DNA of 64,000 bases from Siderastrea siderea (Eukaryota > Cnidaria > Anthozoa > Scleractinia > Rhizangiidae), in assembly GCA_964030785.1 (NCBI GenBank), contig OZ034966.1, forward strand, positions 9,601,152-9,665,151, given 5' to 3'. Both the position numbers and the translations under genes were made by a program. The notes under the pieces are model-generated. The model worked only from the letters and a program-made list of their open reading frames with translations, was not told the origin of the DNA and did not search any database. Positions 55,801 through 63,933 of the stretch are shown here, in pieces (position 1 is the stretch's first letter; each line of letters begins with the position of its first letter).

Positions 55801-58800
55801 GGCAGTCTAAAAGACGTCGTCAGGGCAGGCTACAGGGCAGTCTAAAAAATGTTAGGAGTTGCCCCAACAATGTGGGATGTGTTCTTGGGCCCGTTTCTCG
55901 AAACTCCCGATAACTTTTCGGATTCAGATTCAAATTTTGTTTGTTTTTAAAGCTAAGAAGTAAAATTCTAAGTTGACAAAACAAGTCGAGCTGGTTTGCG
56001 GGCTAAAAGCTACACCACCATTCTATAGATTTTGATTTTAAAATATAGCTCCGGGCCCGAAAAGTTACCGGGACTTTTGAGAAACGGACCCCTGGTCTCT
56101 AATATCTTTCGTTCACAAAAAATCATTGAATATAATGGCATGCATACGTATGGTATTTGACGCATTACGAGTATCACGCAGAGCTACGAAATGAATGCTG
56201 TTGTCATCTTGCTCAATTTTACAGGCTTTCCTTTTCACTGGATCCTTAATGGCACTGACAAGCTCCTCAGGTACTAACTGATATGCACACTCCCGCGAAT
56301 TTAATAGGGAACGAATCAGAAGACTGTGAATTTTGCGTGTCAGGTTTGCTTGGCTAATGCATGCATGGTTGTGACCTAGTCGCTTTTTTTTCAAGTTGTC
56401 AAAACAGTGCTAGGATTGTGCAGTTTCGGTAGCTATACAGAAAATATGATGAACGTCGGCAGGTTTAATTATTTTGATATCGGGTGAGTTCCACTGCTAT
56501 GTCTTTTCTATCTCTTCTACATGAGCTCCCTTGCCAATATTTCCTTAAATAATTGTTTTAACGAATGTTATTCTGTATTGTTGTATGTCAAATTCAATGT
56601 CAATAAAATACAGTGGCAAATTTGCCTTGTATCAACTTGTGTCGGTGTTAGCAAGAGGGAAACAAGGGAACCCGGCTGTTAATGGCCATCAAAGGGGCGT
56701 GAGAGTCTGTCATATTAACGTTAGTGACCTGATTAAAGGGCAATTTATGGGCCAAAATATAGTGGCCGTAATGAATAACTGAGGTCATGTTTCATATTAT
56801 TTTTTCGGCGTCCACGAGTTTAATACCAAATAGCAATTGACTATCTCCTAGTTGGTTCGATAGCTCAGTTAGCAGTGTACTGCACCGTTATCGTAAAGTT
56901 ATGGGTTAAATTTCTGTTCACTCTTTTTAATTGCTGACGGTTCGTTACAAAACCTGGAAGGTTTATATCATTCGAAAATTCAATAGTAACCAGGTCTCAA
57001 AGTCTCAACCTTACAAAAGTTTGAAAGTACGATCGTGATGGGTTGATAAATCTGAAAGTAACAAACCGCGTCAATGTGAAATTCAGTGTAATTCATTCCG
57101 ATTGGCTTGCGCAACAGCTGAAGAAAAAAATGTTAGCTCAGGAGCTATTGCTGGTTCGCACGTGAGGTCATAAAATTCTAAAATCAAAACTCGGGAAGCC
57201 TGCTAAATTTTTATCGTCACCAGGTGTAGGAACACCTAAGAATATATCTTTTCACAAGTTTCTAGCTCGGTATCGTCCTTTGTGTCGGTTGTAAATACAG
57301 CGTCTTGGCTTTTGGAAATTCCCCCTGTGTACGTACCATCAAGATGGTACCGCGACAAAGCAGACTCGTTTCAAAAAAAGGTGTTTTCTTATGATTTTGG
57401 CAGTTTGAACAGTTCGTTTCCTTTCTTGCAGTTTACACGGAGCTTCAAAATACGAGCAGCGAGATGGACGAACGGTTCTTTATCTGGACGGCAGTGGTGG
57501 GACTTACGCTGAAACTCCGGCTATTCCAATCCACACCACAAGCCTGACTATTGCGGTGTGGATCAAGCTGATGAAGTATTCGGGTGAACAGACGATTTAC
57601 GGCGACTGGTCATCACCTCGGCCTTTCCGATTTTTTCTTCAAACAAATCGCCGACTGTGCAGTCAATTCAAAGCCGATTCTGGTATATTTGTCATTAATT
57701 TTTGCACGAATGCGAGGTAAGTCATTTCCGCTCCCTCTTATTTGCCGAAAACAAACAGATAAATGTATAGTCTCCTAAGACTATCTACCATGCAATAATG
57801 CTTTAGCGGATCTAGGGTAGGAACCTGACAGACCCTTTTTTTCCTTAAAATATACAACAAATTTCCGTTCCGCCCCACTTCCTTTCTTTCTACGGGCCCC
57901 CATTTCACACCAAGCCCTAGTCCTTTCAAGTTCAGGACTCTCTCAATCCCACGTTAACTGAGGTACTAAACCCTGGGTGAGGATTGGTGAATCTCGGGAG
58001 TTCGTTTGCGCATGCTCAAAGTGTACCAGTAGAAAAATAAAAAATTCCCTACAGAGAAAACGCTTGTTGACCAAGACTCTGTAATAACAGCACAGGATTC
58101 GTGGTAAACTCAAAAGAAGAACCTTTAATTCGTAGAGATCCTAACTGTGGTCGTACATCCTTTCAAGTGTCCTATAACACTTCATTTCGAATAACTAATT
58201 ACCTCGAGCCTGAATAAATTACATCAAAGCATGCAGCGAAAGAATTTAACACATTATGACACCCTCTCTTTTATAACAGAAAAAGAAAATAAACACGTCA
58301 AATAAAAACAACAACAAAAAAGAGTTCTTAAAGCTGCAACAGTTCAGACAGTTCACTGCTTAGGCACTTAGGCCAAAACAAAGTCCTCAAGGTGTTTTGG
58401 GGCTCGGCGGACTCGCTGAGATCTTCTTAGCTCTGGTGCTTCCACAGGAGTAGCGGGTGGCTGAACTACAGTAGCACCTTGAGACGGAGCTTCAGTTGCA
58501 GTTTGGGACGGCAACCCGCGGGTTCCAGACACAGGATCTTGAGGCTGTGGCTGTGGCTGTGGCTGTGGCTCGTTACACTGCTCATCTTGGGTGTCCGGTG
58601 CTGTAGGAGCAGATTCGTTGGTCCTCCTAAGATGAACTCTGTTTCTCCGAAGAACTCCTTGGGGAAGCTCCACTTCGTACGACCTTTCGTCCAAACGCTT
58701 CTTAACAACGCTTTTCTGCCATTCCTTCTTTCCAACGTGCCAAGGCTTAACTCTTACAGGATCACCTTTCTCCAAAGGATCTAGGTCGCGGGCGCCTCTG

Positions 58801-61800
58801 TCGTAATAACGAGCTTGCTGTTGCTGGCGCAGGCGAAGCTTGGTACGGGTTGTATCTTCATCAGCTACAGACGGCTTTAGTAGACCAGCAGACATGGGTA
58901 GAAGACTTCTTGTTCTTCTATTTAGAAGGCGCTGAGCCGGGCTGATCTGAATTCCCGTAGGTGGTGTATTCCTGTGGTCAAGTAGAGCAAGAAACGCATC
59001 AGAACCAGCCTTCTTACATTTCACGAGGATCTTCTTTGCCTCCTTCACGGCACTTTCTGCCTTGCCGTTGGACTGACTATGACGAGGACTGCTAGTACGA
59101 TGATCAAAATCCCATTCTTTTGAGAATTTCAGGAAATCGCGAGACGTAAACTGTGGTCCGTTGTCGGTGACCAGCTGTTCTGGTATACCGTGCCTTGCAA
59201 AATGAGCTTTGAGCTTCTTGATTACATACACGGACGATGTGCTTCTAAGGTGATCAAGTTCGAAGAAATCACTGAAGTAGTCAGACGTCACCAGGTAGCT
59301 CTTTCCCTCTAACTCAAACAGGTCAGCTGCAACGTACTGCCAGGGCCGACTTGGCGTTTCGTGACTCTTGAGCGTTTCCTTGGTCTGGCTTCGCTCGTAT
59401 TCCCGACAGGCTTCGCAGGTTGACACATGATTCTTAATGTCCCCTGTCATACCAGGCCAATAAAGACACTCGCGCGCTCTGTTAAGGCAACCATTAACTC
59501 CCAGGTGCGAGTTGTGAATTCTCCTGAGAAGTTCGCCTCTTGCAGCTTTCGGGACCACCACTCTCTCTCCCTTGAAAATAAGCCCATCTTGAACGGACAT
59601 TTCGTCTCTCATGTTGAAATACGGAGAGACAACGGGTGGCAGGGCACTCTTGTGTTCAGGCCAGCCCTGCTGAATAACGGCCTTTAAAGCTTGAAGGGAC
59701 TCGTCCTTCTCTGTTTCACGCTGGATCTGCAGGAGCCTTGCTTCAGATATTGGTAGATAGTTCATCATGTTGATGGTTTCAAATTCCGACTCAACTTGCG
59801 TACACGATGGAAGATACGCCCTGGAGAGTGTGTCCGCCAGAAACATTTTGTTCCCTCGCTCGTATCGGACTTCTAAGTCGTACTTCTGTAAACGGATCAT
59901 CATTCCTTGCAATCTCTTAGGAGCACGATGAAGTGGCTTCTTGACGATCGATTCTAGAGGCTTATGATCAGTGTGGACGATAGTCCTCCTGCCGAACGTG
60001 TAATCATTGAACTTCTCCACTGAGAAAACAATTGCCATCATCTCCTTCTCAATCTGCGCATAGCGTGATTCAGTTTCTGTTAAGGCTCTACTGGCGTACG
60101 CAATGGGGTGCCCATTTTGCATAAGTGCTGCGCCCAACCCACTCTGACTGCTATCACACTGGATTTCAAGCACTTCACTGAGCTTGTAGTACGCCAAAAC
60201 AGGTGCAGATACAATGAGATTCTTGACATCATTCCATGCCTTTTCTTGCAGGTCATCCCAACACCATACCGCATCTTTATGGGTAAGATCACGGAGAGGT
60301 TTCATGACATCAGACAGATTAGGAAGAAAACGACTAAGATAGTTAACCATTCCATTTAGCCGCAGTATGTCATCTCGCTTCTCAGGGCGTGGCATCTCAA
60401 CGATCGCCCTGACTTTCTCAGGGTCCGGTTTTAGACCTTCGGCGGTAAGCAGGTGTCCATGGAATGGAACTTCATCACACTTGAACTCTAGCTTCTGACT
60501 GTTGAGTTTGATGCCTTTCAGTTGACATCTGCTCATAAACGCTTCCAAATTGCTGTCATGATCGGCCTCGTTCGTGCCATGGATCAGAACATCATCTGCA
60601 ATGCACTTAACACCGGGAAGACCATCTAGCTCTTGGTGGAGACGCTTCTGAAATATTTCACTTGAGACGCTGAGACCAAAGGGTAAACGAAGCCAACGAT
60701 ATCGCCCATATGGTGTGGCGAAGGTTGTGAGCATGCTAGATTCATGATCAAGCTCCAAATGCCAAAAAGCTGATGCTAAATCAGTCTTAGTAAACACACG
60801 TGCATCTGTGAGGTCAGGCAACAAATCATCAATAACAGGAATTTGGTAATGTTCTCTCTTTAAGGCATCATTGAGAGGTTTCGGATCGATGCAAACACGC
60901 AGCTCACCAGACTTCTTAACAGCAACCACAATCTGACTAACCCACTCGGTCGGTTCGTCAACAGGAGCAATGACCTTCAGACTTTCCAGCCTTTGCAGTT
61001 CCTCTTTAAACTTCTCACGAATAGACACAGGAACTTTCCTTGCTGGGAGGATCACAGGCTTAGAACCAGGATGGACTTGAAGATGCACTTTTCCAGGTAT
61101 CGTTCCAAGACCCTTATCAAAAACATCTGGGTACTTATCTATCAGTCCACCACTCACATTCTCCACAACATTTACGAAATTCTCTTTGTGAATAGTTAAC
61201 AGCTTCATCTTCTCCGTCGTGTTTAAACCAAGCAAAGGCGTCAGATTTTCTTTGACAACCACAAATCTGACCTTGAACTTCTCATTTTTCCTGGGATTCA
61301 CGACCAACAAAGCACAGGTGCCAACAGGTTTTACTTTAGTACCATTCCACATAACCAAAGTTTGCGAACACGGAGCGAGTTCCTCGCCTTCGGCATATCT
61401 GAGAGGTAAAATGTTCGCGCTTGCACCACAGTCTATTTGAAATCGAATTGGTCGCTGTTTAACCAACATCTCGGCAACTACAACCCTCTCTTTAACAGCT
61501 TGTATTCTCACGACACTGATCTCTTCAGGCTCTTCTTCGCTTTCAATATTGTAAACAGGTACTCTCTTAGTACATTTCTTGGCAAAATGATTCTTTTCTT
61601 TGCACTTATTGCACGTCTTTCCCCACGCTGGGCACTTCTTTCTTGCCAATATATGCTCATATCCACAAAACTTACAGGAGATCTTCTTCAATTCCATGTT
61701 TGACTTTCCATCAGAAGATTTATCCGATTTTGTTTTCTTCGACTTGACCTGATTAACGGTGTCAACGGGCTCGACGAGCGACTTCATCTGCATTGCGGTA

Positions 61801-63933
61801 ACCTCTTCACTGCGACAAACATCAATACATTTATTTAAGGTGAGGTCTCTCATCCTTAGAAGCTTTTTAGTGGTTTGCTCGCTCTTGATTCCCAGTACGA
61901 TACGATCGCGTATGAGACTATCGCGTAAACAATCACAAAAGTTGCAGGTCTTTGCCAAGGTTTTCAACTCAGCGACGAAATTGTCGACCGTTTCCGTTGG
62001 AAGCTTGTCCCTCTTGTTGAAACAATATCTCTCATAAATCTCGTTTACTTCGCCGATGCAATGCTTTTCCATCTTGCCCATAACCACACGCCAGTCGTTC
62101 GCATTCTCCGTTTCGGAATAACTGAAGGTTTTGATCACCTTGAGACCATCATCGCCGATTGCGTGCTTGAACATAGCGAGCTGATACTCTGCACTTTCTC
62201 TTTCCAATCGAGAAATGACGAAATAATTGTTGTATTTCTCTTTCCATAACTTCCAGTTTTCGGCGATTTCTCCAGTTGTCTTCAGATCAAGATGCTGGGG
62301 CGGCAAGATCTGGTGAAACATTGTTGATTGCGATGCTTGCGGCTGAGCCGTTGCACCAAGGCTTGAACCGGAATCTCCTTCACCTCCTGGCATCGTAGAC
62401 GGTTTACGTTGTCAAACGATGAACAGAGTTAAACTCCCGCTGCCACCATGTAATAACAGCACAGGATTCGTGGTAAACTCAAAAGAAGAACCTTTAATTC
62501 GTAGAGATCCTAACTGTGGTCGTACATCCTTTCAAGTGTCCTATAACACTTCATTTCGAATAACTAATTACCTCGAGCCTGAATAAATTACATCAAAGCA
62601 TGCAGCGAAAGAATTTAACACATTATGACAGACTCCTACGACGCCTTCTAAACATCAATGTACAATTTTAGCCGTCGGACGTACAAGCAAAGTCACGCCC
62701 CCACCGTGGTACAAGGAGGGGGCGGGGGTTGATGGAACCCCCTTAGGTTTTCGTTATGTACAATATTTCGAAAAGATTTCACCTTTGGTAGAAAAGCCTG
62801 CGATGAGCTCTACAAGATGAAGCATATAGTATGGTTGCGGCACCGCTTGGGGCCTGTGACGTCATCCAAGATGGCGGCCATCTTGGCCCCCATTTTGAAT
62901 TTTACTCAAAATTAGAAATTATGGAGAAAACTGAAAACAAAATTGAAAATGCTGGACATGAAGAATATGACGAAATTAAATATTTTGCTGCTTTCTGTAA
63001 TCATTTTTTGTTTTTTTCACCAAAAAAGGGTTAAAAACACGCATTTTTCTTCAAAAATGGTTTCACCACCAGTTACTTATGACGTCAAATCTTGTAACCA
63101 TAGCAACTGATTTTCATCAAACTTGAGTCAAAATGTGTCAAGGGATATGCGCACAGCTACTGAAAACGGCATGGATAGATGGTAATTCATCGTAAGCTCA
63201 AGCAAAACCTTATGGGGGGAACATGCCCCCCCCCCACCTCTTGTACGGCCGAAGGTTAAATCATTCCACTCCTATCGTAACTAGCATTGCTGGCTATAAT
63301 GGAGACGATGTCGAACTCTCGATCTGACGATCTCGAGATCGAAGGGTCGGTGGTTCGAGGTCTCTGCATTGTATCGTGTTGTTTTCTTGGACAAGGAACT
63401 TTACTTCACATGGCCTCTCTTTATCCAGGTGTATAAATGGATACCAGCAAACCGTTAGGGAATCCCAAACAGAAAAGCTTGGGTAGGGGGGGACTCTGCG
63501 ATGGACTAACATCCCATCCAGGGGGAGTAGTGATGCTCCTTGTCAAGACCGACGCTCATCTTCAATAAACCATTGAACCTTCGGTTATATAGCAGAGGTA
63601 ACATCATTTTTTTCTTGCAGAGATGTTGTCCCCGTTAGTCGCTGGAGTCACGTGGCAATGACCTGGACTCGTGCAGACCGTGTAGCGAGATTGTTTATAA
63701 ATGGAGAGATGAAACGCAATCGCATTGTTCCCGACAATTCCAATATAAACTTCAGGAATTCTGGCCATGCAGTATACGACATTGGCTTGAAAAGAGACTC
63801 CAGAACCACAACAAATGCGTACTTCAGTGATTTGATGGTATTCAGCCGTGCGTTCCAGTTTTCACTCTCTGATAATGTAAATGAGATAAGAGATGGGATT
63901 TTTCTTAACCATCCACTATATAGTTACATATAA
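37787..63933 (+). CDS. Intact secreted PAN-EGF-cbEGF-cbEGF-LamG gene, 8 exons, 448 residues
   Basis: Exons at 37787-37874, 38641-38900, 42806-42917, 43505-43627, 54805-54924, 56225-56270, 57432-57716 and 63621-63933 have canonical GT-AG borders. Intron phases chain as 1-0-1-1-1-2-2. The total is 1347 nt, exactly 449 codons including a TAA, with no internal stop. Domain order: signal peptide (about 1-25), PAN/apple (30-116), EGF (117-153), two cbEGFs (154-235), micro-exon linker, LamG/ConA-like (250-448). It is an extracellular adhesion or matrix-type protein; the precise role is unknown. Introns are swollen by transposons, including a fresh gypsy element. A broken paralogue lies at 1122-8302. 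Exon 1 is the least certain. Confidence 0.8.
38641..38900 (+). CDS. Exon 2: PAN/apple domain
   Basis: Acceptor ttttatccag, donor GTAAGT; phase 1 in, phase 0 out. It encodes [17 protein letters not shown], then [19 protein letters not shown] and ACELSSS, with the CxxxC...CxSYN...CEL cysteine pattern of PAN/apple domains. It precedes the EGF exons in the same gene. Confidence 0.85.
38970..39815. repeat. Intronic tandem duplication, about 0.5-kb offset
   Basis: The segments 38985-39310 and 39475-39810 align in order over several landmarks (gtgtttcacaaac, gttcgtcatcaaacaggga, taaatttagtgaattaac, ggaaaccgagaaaaattgtc). The second copy also contains a small triplication of the gttcgtcatcaaacaag word (39539-39605). 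It lies in intron 2 of the main gene. Confidence 0.8.
39839..40010. mobile_element. Near-perfect 172-bp palindromic MITE
   Basis: From tagcctgttccaggcgttca to its reverse complement at 40010 the element is almost a perfect palindrome. The arms are about 80 bp (agatagtggagcgcgagcga, gaaagagcgggaaaaaacga) and the loop is only a few bases around 39920. A diverged relative lies at 11617-11700. Confidence 0.92.
40400..40546. mobile_element. Small MITE, caataaaggttgc termini
   Basis: The left end caataaaggttgcttgggca and the right end tgccaaagcagcctttattg are inverted copies. Inner words cattgggca and tgcccaatt extend the pairing. About 147 bp, non-coding. Confidence 0.8.
41354..41832. mobile_element. 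Foldback MITE of 480 bp
   Basis: The left end acagccggtttcactgctat and the right end gtggtgaaatcggctgta are inverse. Further matches (gattcgccggctatgattcg / cgaatcatagccagcgaatc, ctacaaagcgatgaa / caattcactgctttg) continue toward a centre near 41590. Nested inside the 1.5-kb element. Confidence 0.85.
41890..41960. repeat. Short perfect hairpin (ggcattacttactgccttc)
   Basis: The 24-base word gttttggcattacttactgc(cttc) is answered by gaaggcagtaagtaatgctg after a 14-base loop. The flanking gaaacgt-type words resemble Penelope-element ends (inference). Confidence 0.75.
42806..42917 (+). CDS. Exon 3: EGF domain
   Basis: Acceptor cttttaacag, donor GTTGTT (non-consensus at +3 to +6); phase 0 in, phase 1 out. 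It encodes [20 protein letters not shown] followed by [17 protein letters not shown], a six-cysteine EGF module without the calcium-binding DxDEC start. Confidence 0.85.
43292..43375 (+). mobile_element. LINE tail fragment
   Basis: Almost identical to 750-835, the tail of the LINE at the left edge (cagtctattcatataacatt ... aggatactaaaaacatgta). Only the tail is present, a severe 5' truncation. The next bases (ataaatctttcg) differ from the first copy. Confidence 0.7.
43505..43627 (+). CDS. Exon 4: calcium-binding EGF domain
   Basis: Acceptor tccttttag, donor GTATGA; phase 1-1. The frame reads [20 protein letters not shown] then [21 protein letters not shown]-x-DEC, the Asn in the expected beta-hydroxylation region and the G-x-F-x-C-x-C spacing are typical cbEGF signatures. 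A long inverted-repeat element begins only 28 bases into the following intron. Confidence 0.9.
44081..44257. mobile_element. 177-bp pogo-type MITE with TA duplication and known empty site
   Basis: Ends cagtggaacctcgatttaac and gaggtttcactg are inverted copies, flanked by TA on both sides. It sits in the left arm of the 43.6-49.2 kb element. The right arm at about 48800 has the same flanks joined around a single TA (gcactctggTAtatggc on the opposite strand), confirming the exact insertion. Confidence 0.92.
44905..47185. other. Interior of the 5.6-kb element, non-coding
   Basis: No convincing coding frame; runs of T (45260, 45465) and short low-complexity stretches only. Open frames such as the one at 46361-46789 show no domain or codon bias that I can support. 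Confidence 0.45.
47190..47850. repeat. ~140-bp tandem repeat with C-rich and palindromic ends
   Basis: The phrase ccctatttcagaccaaaa recurs about ten times. A longer unit (hearing the same order: cagacctcaccctatttcag, ggctcaaaaaccatacc, cacataccaatatagcttat, poly-C, ctgggggca) repeats about three times at 47430, 47570 and 47710 (140-bp spacing). Each unit ends in a run of 9-17 C. Confidence 0.9.
49222..49750. other. Non-coding intron sequence
   Basis: An open + frame at 49228-49440 has no recognisable domain. Nothing else is seen in this part of intron 4. Confidence 0.4.
49751..51132. mobile_element. 1.4-kb inverted-repeat element with a SINE in one arm
   Basis: The left end tttggccacagatacttca is the inverse of tgaagtatctgtggccaaa at the right end. 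The arms (about 49751-50240 and 50475-51132) share ggttctgcagagtcgcgc, gggtgtaggggtgac and gacgcggaagccacgc in inverted order. The loop contains a tttggtttttgcgtcatga pair. No coding capacity. Confidence 0.85.
50885..51057 (-). mobile_element. 5'-truncated tRNA-derived SINE in the right arm
   Basis: Shares the body of the SINE at 17035-17302 (tccgagggtttttccccggg type, ccaaatttccaattcgacctg) and its AT-rich tail (aaaataaaataaataaa), but lacks the tRNA-like head. It interrupts the right arm relative to the left arm, so it inserted after the palindrome formed. Confidence 0.75.
51176..51369 (-). CDS. Possible first exon of an unknown - strand gene
   Basis: ATG at 51369 opens [20 protein letters not shown], continuing to [20 protein letters not shown] before a GTAATG donor. 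The composition looks like protein and the end coincides with a donor. No domain is recognised and the start context is weak. The inverted-repeat element occupies the following sequence, and no further exons were identified, so this may be a chance frame. Confidence 0.3.
51370..53275. other. Non-coding intron sequence, nothing recognised
   Basis: AT-rich sequence within intron 4 of the main gene. No exon, repeat border or RNA gene could be supported. Confidence 0.5.
53276..54561. mobile_element. 1.29-kb element with ~130-bp inverted ends
   Basis: The left end aattattcgccgaaggctaa matches the inverse of the right end (gcctgaggcgaataatt). The arms share ctgcgagcagaggcccttcg, gataagtcgggaagagga and ctgccagccgcctcg. 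No transposase frame. It contains a short internal tandem repeat (53915-54090). Unknown family. Confidence 0.8.
53915..54090. repeat. Three degenerate ~55-bp units
   Basis: The pattern ggccg-gaa-ttttgaagacgaaacg-gtctcag-acaaaat recurs three times (53928, 53980 and 54033) with about 20-25 % divergence. It lies inside the element at 53276-54561. Confidence 0.65.
54805..54924 (+). CDS. Exon 5: calcium-binding EGF domain
   Basis: Acceptor gttccaacag, donor GTAAAC; phase 1-1. The frame reads [20 protein letters not shown], then [10 protein letters not shown]. All six cysteines are present. The paralogous exon at 1122-1241 is nearly identical but lacks the third cysteine. Confidence 0.9.
55887..56093. 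mobile_element. MITE, gggcccgtttct family, copy 2
   Basis: Same termini and interior as 20671-20910 but lacking about 30 bases near the left end (after cgataacttttcgg). The corresponding intron of the dead copy A lacks it, so it arrived after the duplication or was lost there. Confidence 0.88.
56225..56270 (+). CDS. Exon 6: 46-nt micro-exon
   Basis: Acceptor ctcaattttacag and donor GTACTA bound a 46-nt exon, phase 1 in and phase 2 out, coding [15 protein letters not shown]. It is the only sequence found that bridges the phase-1 cbEGF donor and the phase-2 LamG acceptor. Conservation of the exact exon, split by a transposon, in the dead copy supports it. It contains TTAA (56246-56249), the unoccupied target of that transposon. 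Confidence 0.82.
56853..56930 (+). mobile_element. tRNA-derived SINE remnant, intact-gene intron
   Basis: The segment ggttcgatagctcagttagc ... ctgcaccgttatcg ... atgggttaaatttctg has the layout of a tRNA with A box (tagctcagttagcag) and B box (gggttaaattt). The same relic is at 5872-5945 in the other copy. Confidence 0.6.
57432..57716 (+). CDS. Exon 7: LamG-like domain, first half
   Basis: Acceptor cctttcttgcag, donor GTAAGT; 285 nt, phase 2-2. The frame reads [40 protein letters not shown] and [27 protein letters not shown] and the two late cysteines fit a laminin-G/pentraxin-like jelly-roll. It joins exon 8 in frame to complete the domain. Recent gypsy insertion lies 364 bases downstream. 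Confidence 0.85.
58080..58261 (-). repeat. 3' LTR of the gypsy element
   Basis: 182 bp, starting TGTCATAATG and ending GTTATTACA on the - strand (TG...CA), identical to the LTR at 62449-62630. Flanked by GACTC on its outer side. Confidence 0.95.
58262..58272 (-). other. Polypurine tract
   Basis: aaaagagaggg on the - strand directly abuts the 3' LTR, the position for plus-strand priming. Confidence 0.8.
58368..62393 (-). CDS. Ty3/gypsy Gag-Pol polyprotein, uninterrupted
   Basis: A single frame of 1341 residues. Gag occupies about 1-240. A CCHC knuckle ([14 protein letters not shown], about 261-274) follows a second cysteine cluster (CKFCGYEH). Protease has DCGAS (about 322-326; the usual DSGA is DCGA). 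RT has KTDLASAF (D538) and IADD (D600/D601). RNase H acidic residues are D747, E784 and D809. Integrase has the H2C2 zinc site at about 960-996 and the D1024, D1077, E1113 triad (DX35E). The C-terminus carries a PQ hexanucleotide repeat and a basic tail. Gag and Pol share one frame, with no programmed frameshift needed. All catalytic residues appear present, so it may be mobile. Confidence 0.95.
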   Translation of the reverse strand: MPGGEGDSGSSLGATAQPQASQSTMFHQILPPQHLDLKTTGEIAENWKLWKEKYNNYFVISRLERESAEYQLAMFKHAIGDDGLKVIKTFSYSETENANDWRVVMGKMEKHCIGEVNEIYERYCFNKRDKLPTETVDNFVAELKTLAKTCNFCDCLRDSLIRDRIVLGIKSEQTTKKLLRMRDLTLNKCIDVCRSEEVTAMQMKSLVEPVDTVNQVKSKKTKSDKSSDGKSNMELKKISCKFCGYEHILARKKCPAWGKTCNKCKEKNHFAKKCTKRVPVYNIESEEEPEEISVVRIQAVKERVVVAEMLVKQRPIRFQIDCGASANILPLRYAEGEELAPCSQTLVMWNGTKVKPVGTCALLVVNPRKNEKFKVRFVVVKENLTPLLGLNTTEKMKLLTIHKENFVNVVENVSGGLIDKYPDVFDKGLGTIPGKVHLQVHPGSKPVILPARKVPVSIREKFKEELQRLESLKVIAPVDEPTEWVSQIVVAVKKSGELRVCIDPKPLNDALKREHYQIPVIDDLLPDLTDARVFTKTDLASAFWHLELDHESSMLTTFATPYGRYRWLRLPFGLSVSSEIFQKRLHQELDGLPGVKCIADDVLIHGTNEADHDSNLEAFMSRCQLKGIKLNSQKLEFKCDEVPFHGHLLTAEGLKPDPEKVRAIVEMPRPEKRDDILRLNGMVNYLSRFLPNLSDVMKPLRDLTHKDAVWCWDDLQEKAWNDVKNLIVSAPVLAYYKLSEVLEIQCDSSQSGLGAALMQNGHPIAYASRALTETESRYAQIEKEMMAIVFSVEKFNDYTFGRRTIVHTDHKPLESIVKKPLHRAPKRLQGMMIRLQKYDLEVRYERGNKMFLADTLSRAYLPSCTQVESEFETINMMNYLPISEARLLQIQRETEKDESLQALKAVIQQGWPEHKSALPPVVSPYFNMRDEMSVQDGLIFKGERVVVPKAARGELLRRIHNSHLGVNGCLNRARECLYWPGMTGDIKNHVSTCEACREYERSQTKETLKSHETPSRPWQYVAADLFELEGKSYLVTSDYFSDFFELDHLRSTSSVYVIKKLKAHFARHGIPEQLVTDNGPQFTSRDFLKFSKEWDFDHRTSSPRHSQSNGKAESAVKEAKKILVKCKKAGSDAFLALLDHRNTPPTGIQISPAQRLLNRRTRSLLPMSAGLLKPSVADEDTTRTKLRLRQQQQARYYDRGARDLDPLEKGDPVRVKPWHVGKKEWQKSVVKKRLDERSYEVELPQGVLRRNRVHLRRTNESAPTAPDTQDEQCNEPQPQPQPQPQDPVSGTRGLPSQTATEAPSQGATVVQPPATPVEAPELRRSQRVRRAPKHLEDFVLA
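62434..62448 (-). other. Primer-binding site
   Basis: tggtggcagcgggag follows the 5' LTR directly on the - strand. The complementary tRNA was not determined. Confidence 0.75.
62449..62630 (-). repeat. 5' LTR of the gypsy element
   Basis: Identical to the 3' LTR at 58080-58261; should hold the element's promoter. Outer flank GACTC at 62631-62635. Confidence 0.95.
62636..63290. other. Non-coding intron sequence
   Basis: Matches parts of the corresponding copy A intron (for example accttctaaa near both). It includes a short gatggcggccatcttgg palindrome and a poly-C run near 63225. Nothing else is recognised. Confidence 0.45.
63297..63560 (+). mobile_element. Probable tRNA-derived SINE, intron 7
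   Basis: Starts with a tRNA-like segment (gatgtcgaactctcgatctg ... tcggtggttcgaggtct) that has a B-box word ggttcgagg at 63352-63360. A body follows with ttgttttcttggacaaggaa and tccaggtgtataaatggata. Absent from the matching intron of copy A, so younger than the duplication (or lost there). Confidence 0.6.
63621..63933 (+). CDS. Exon 8: LamG-like domain, second half, and stop
   Basis: Acceptor ttttcttgcag; phase 2 in. The frame reads [33 protein letters not shown], then YIGL-type and [20 protein letters not shown] before a TAA at 63931. WSHVAMTW and VARLFING are the classic LamG/pentraxin core strands. The paralogous exon at 7975 has a TAG at the Trp of MTW. Whether a further exon replaces the last few residues cannot be excluded. 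Confidence 0.82.

Larger units (their letters stand above)
58080..62630 (-). mobile_element. Intact, very young Ty3/gypsy LTR retrotransposon
   Basis: Two 182-bp LTRs (58080-58261 and 62449-62630) are identical base for base by my reading. The pentamer GACTC flanks both ends (58075-58079 and 62631-62635) and occurs once at the unoccupied paralogous site 6824-6828. A single 1341-codon gag-pol frame, a primer-binding site and a polypurine tract are all present. The element is 4551 bp, in antisense orientation in intron 7 of the main gene. Identical LTRs mean insertion too recent for a substitution to have accumulated. No envelope gene is present. Confidence 0.96.

Noticed and set aside
56853..56930. 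Functional tRNA gene
   Set aside because: A and B box words are present but the acceptor stem does not pair and the same relic occurs in the paralogous intron, so it is a SINE head.
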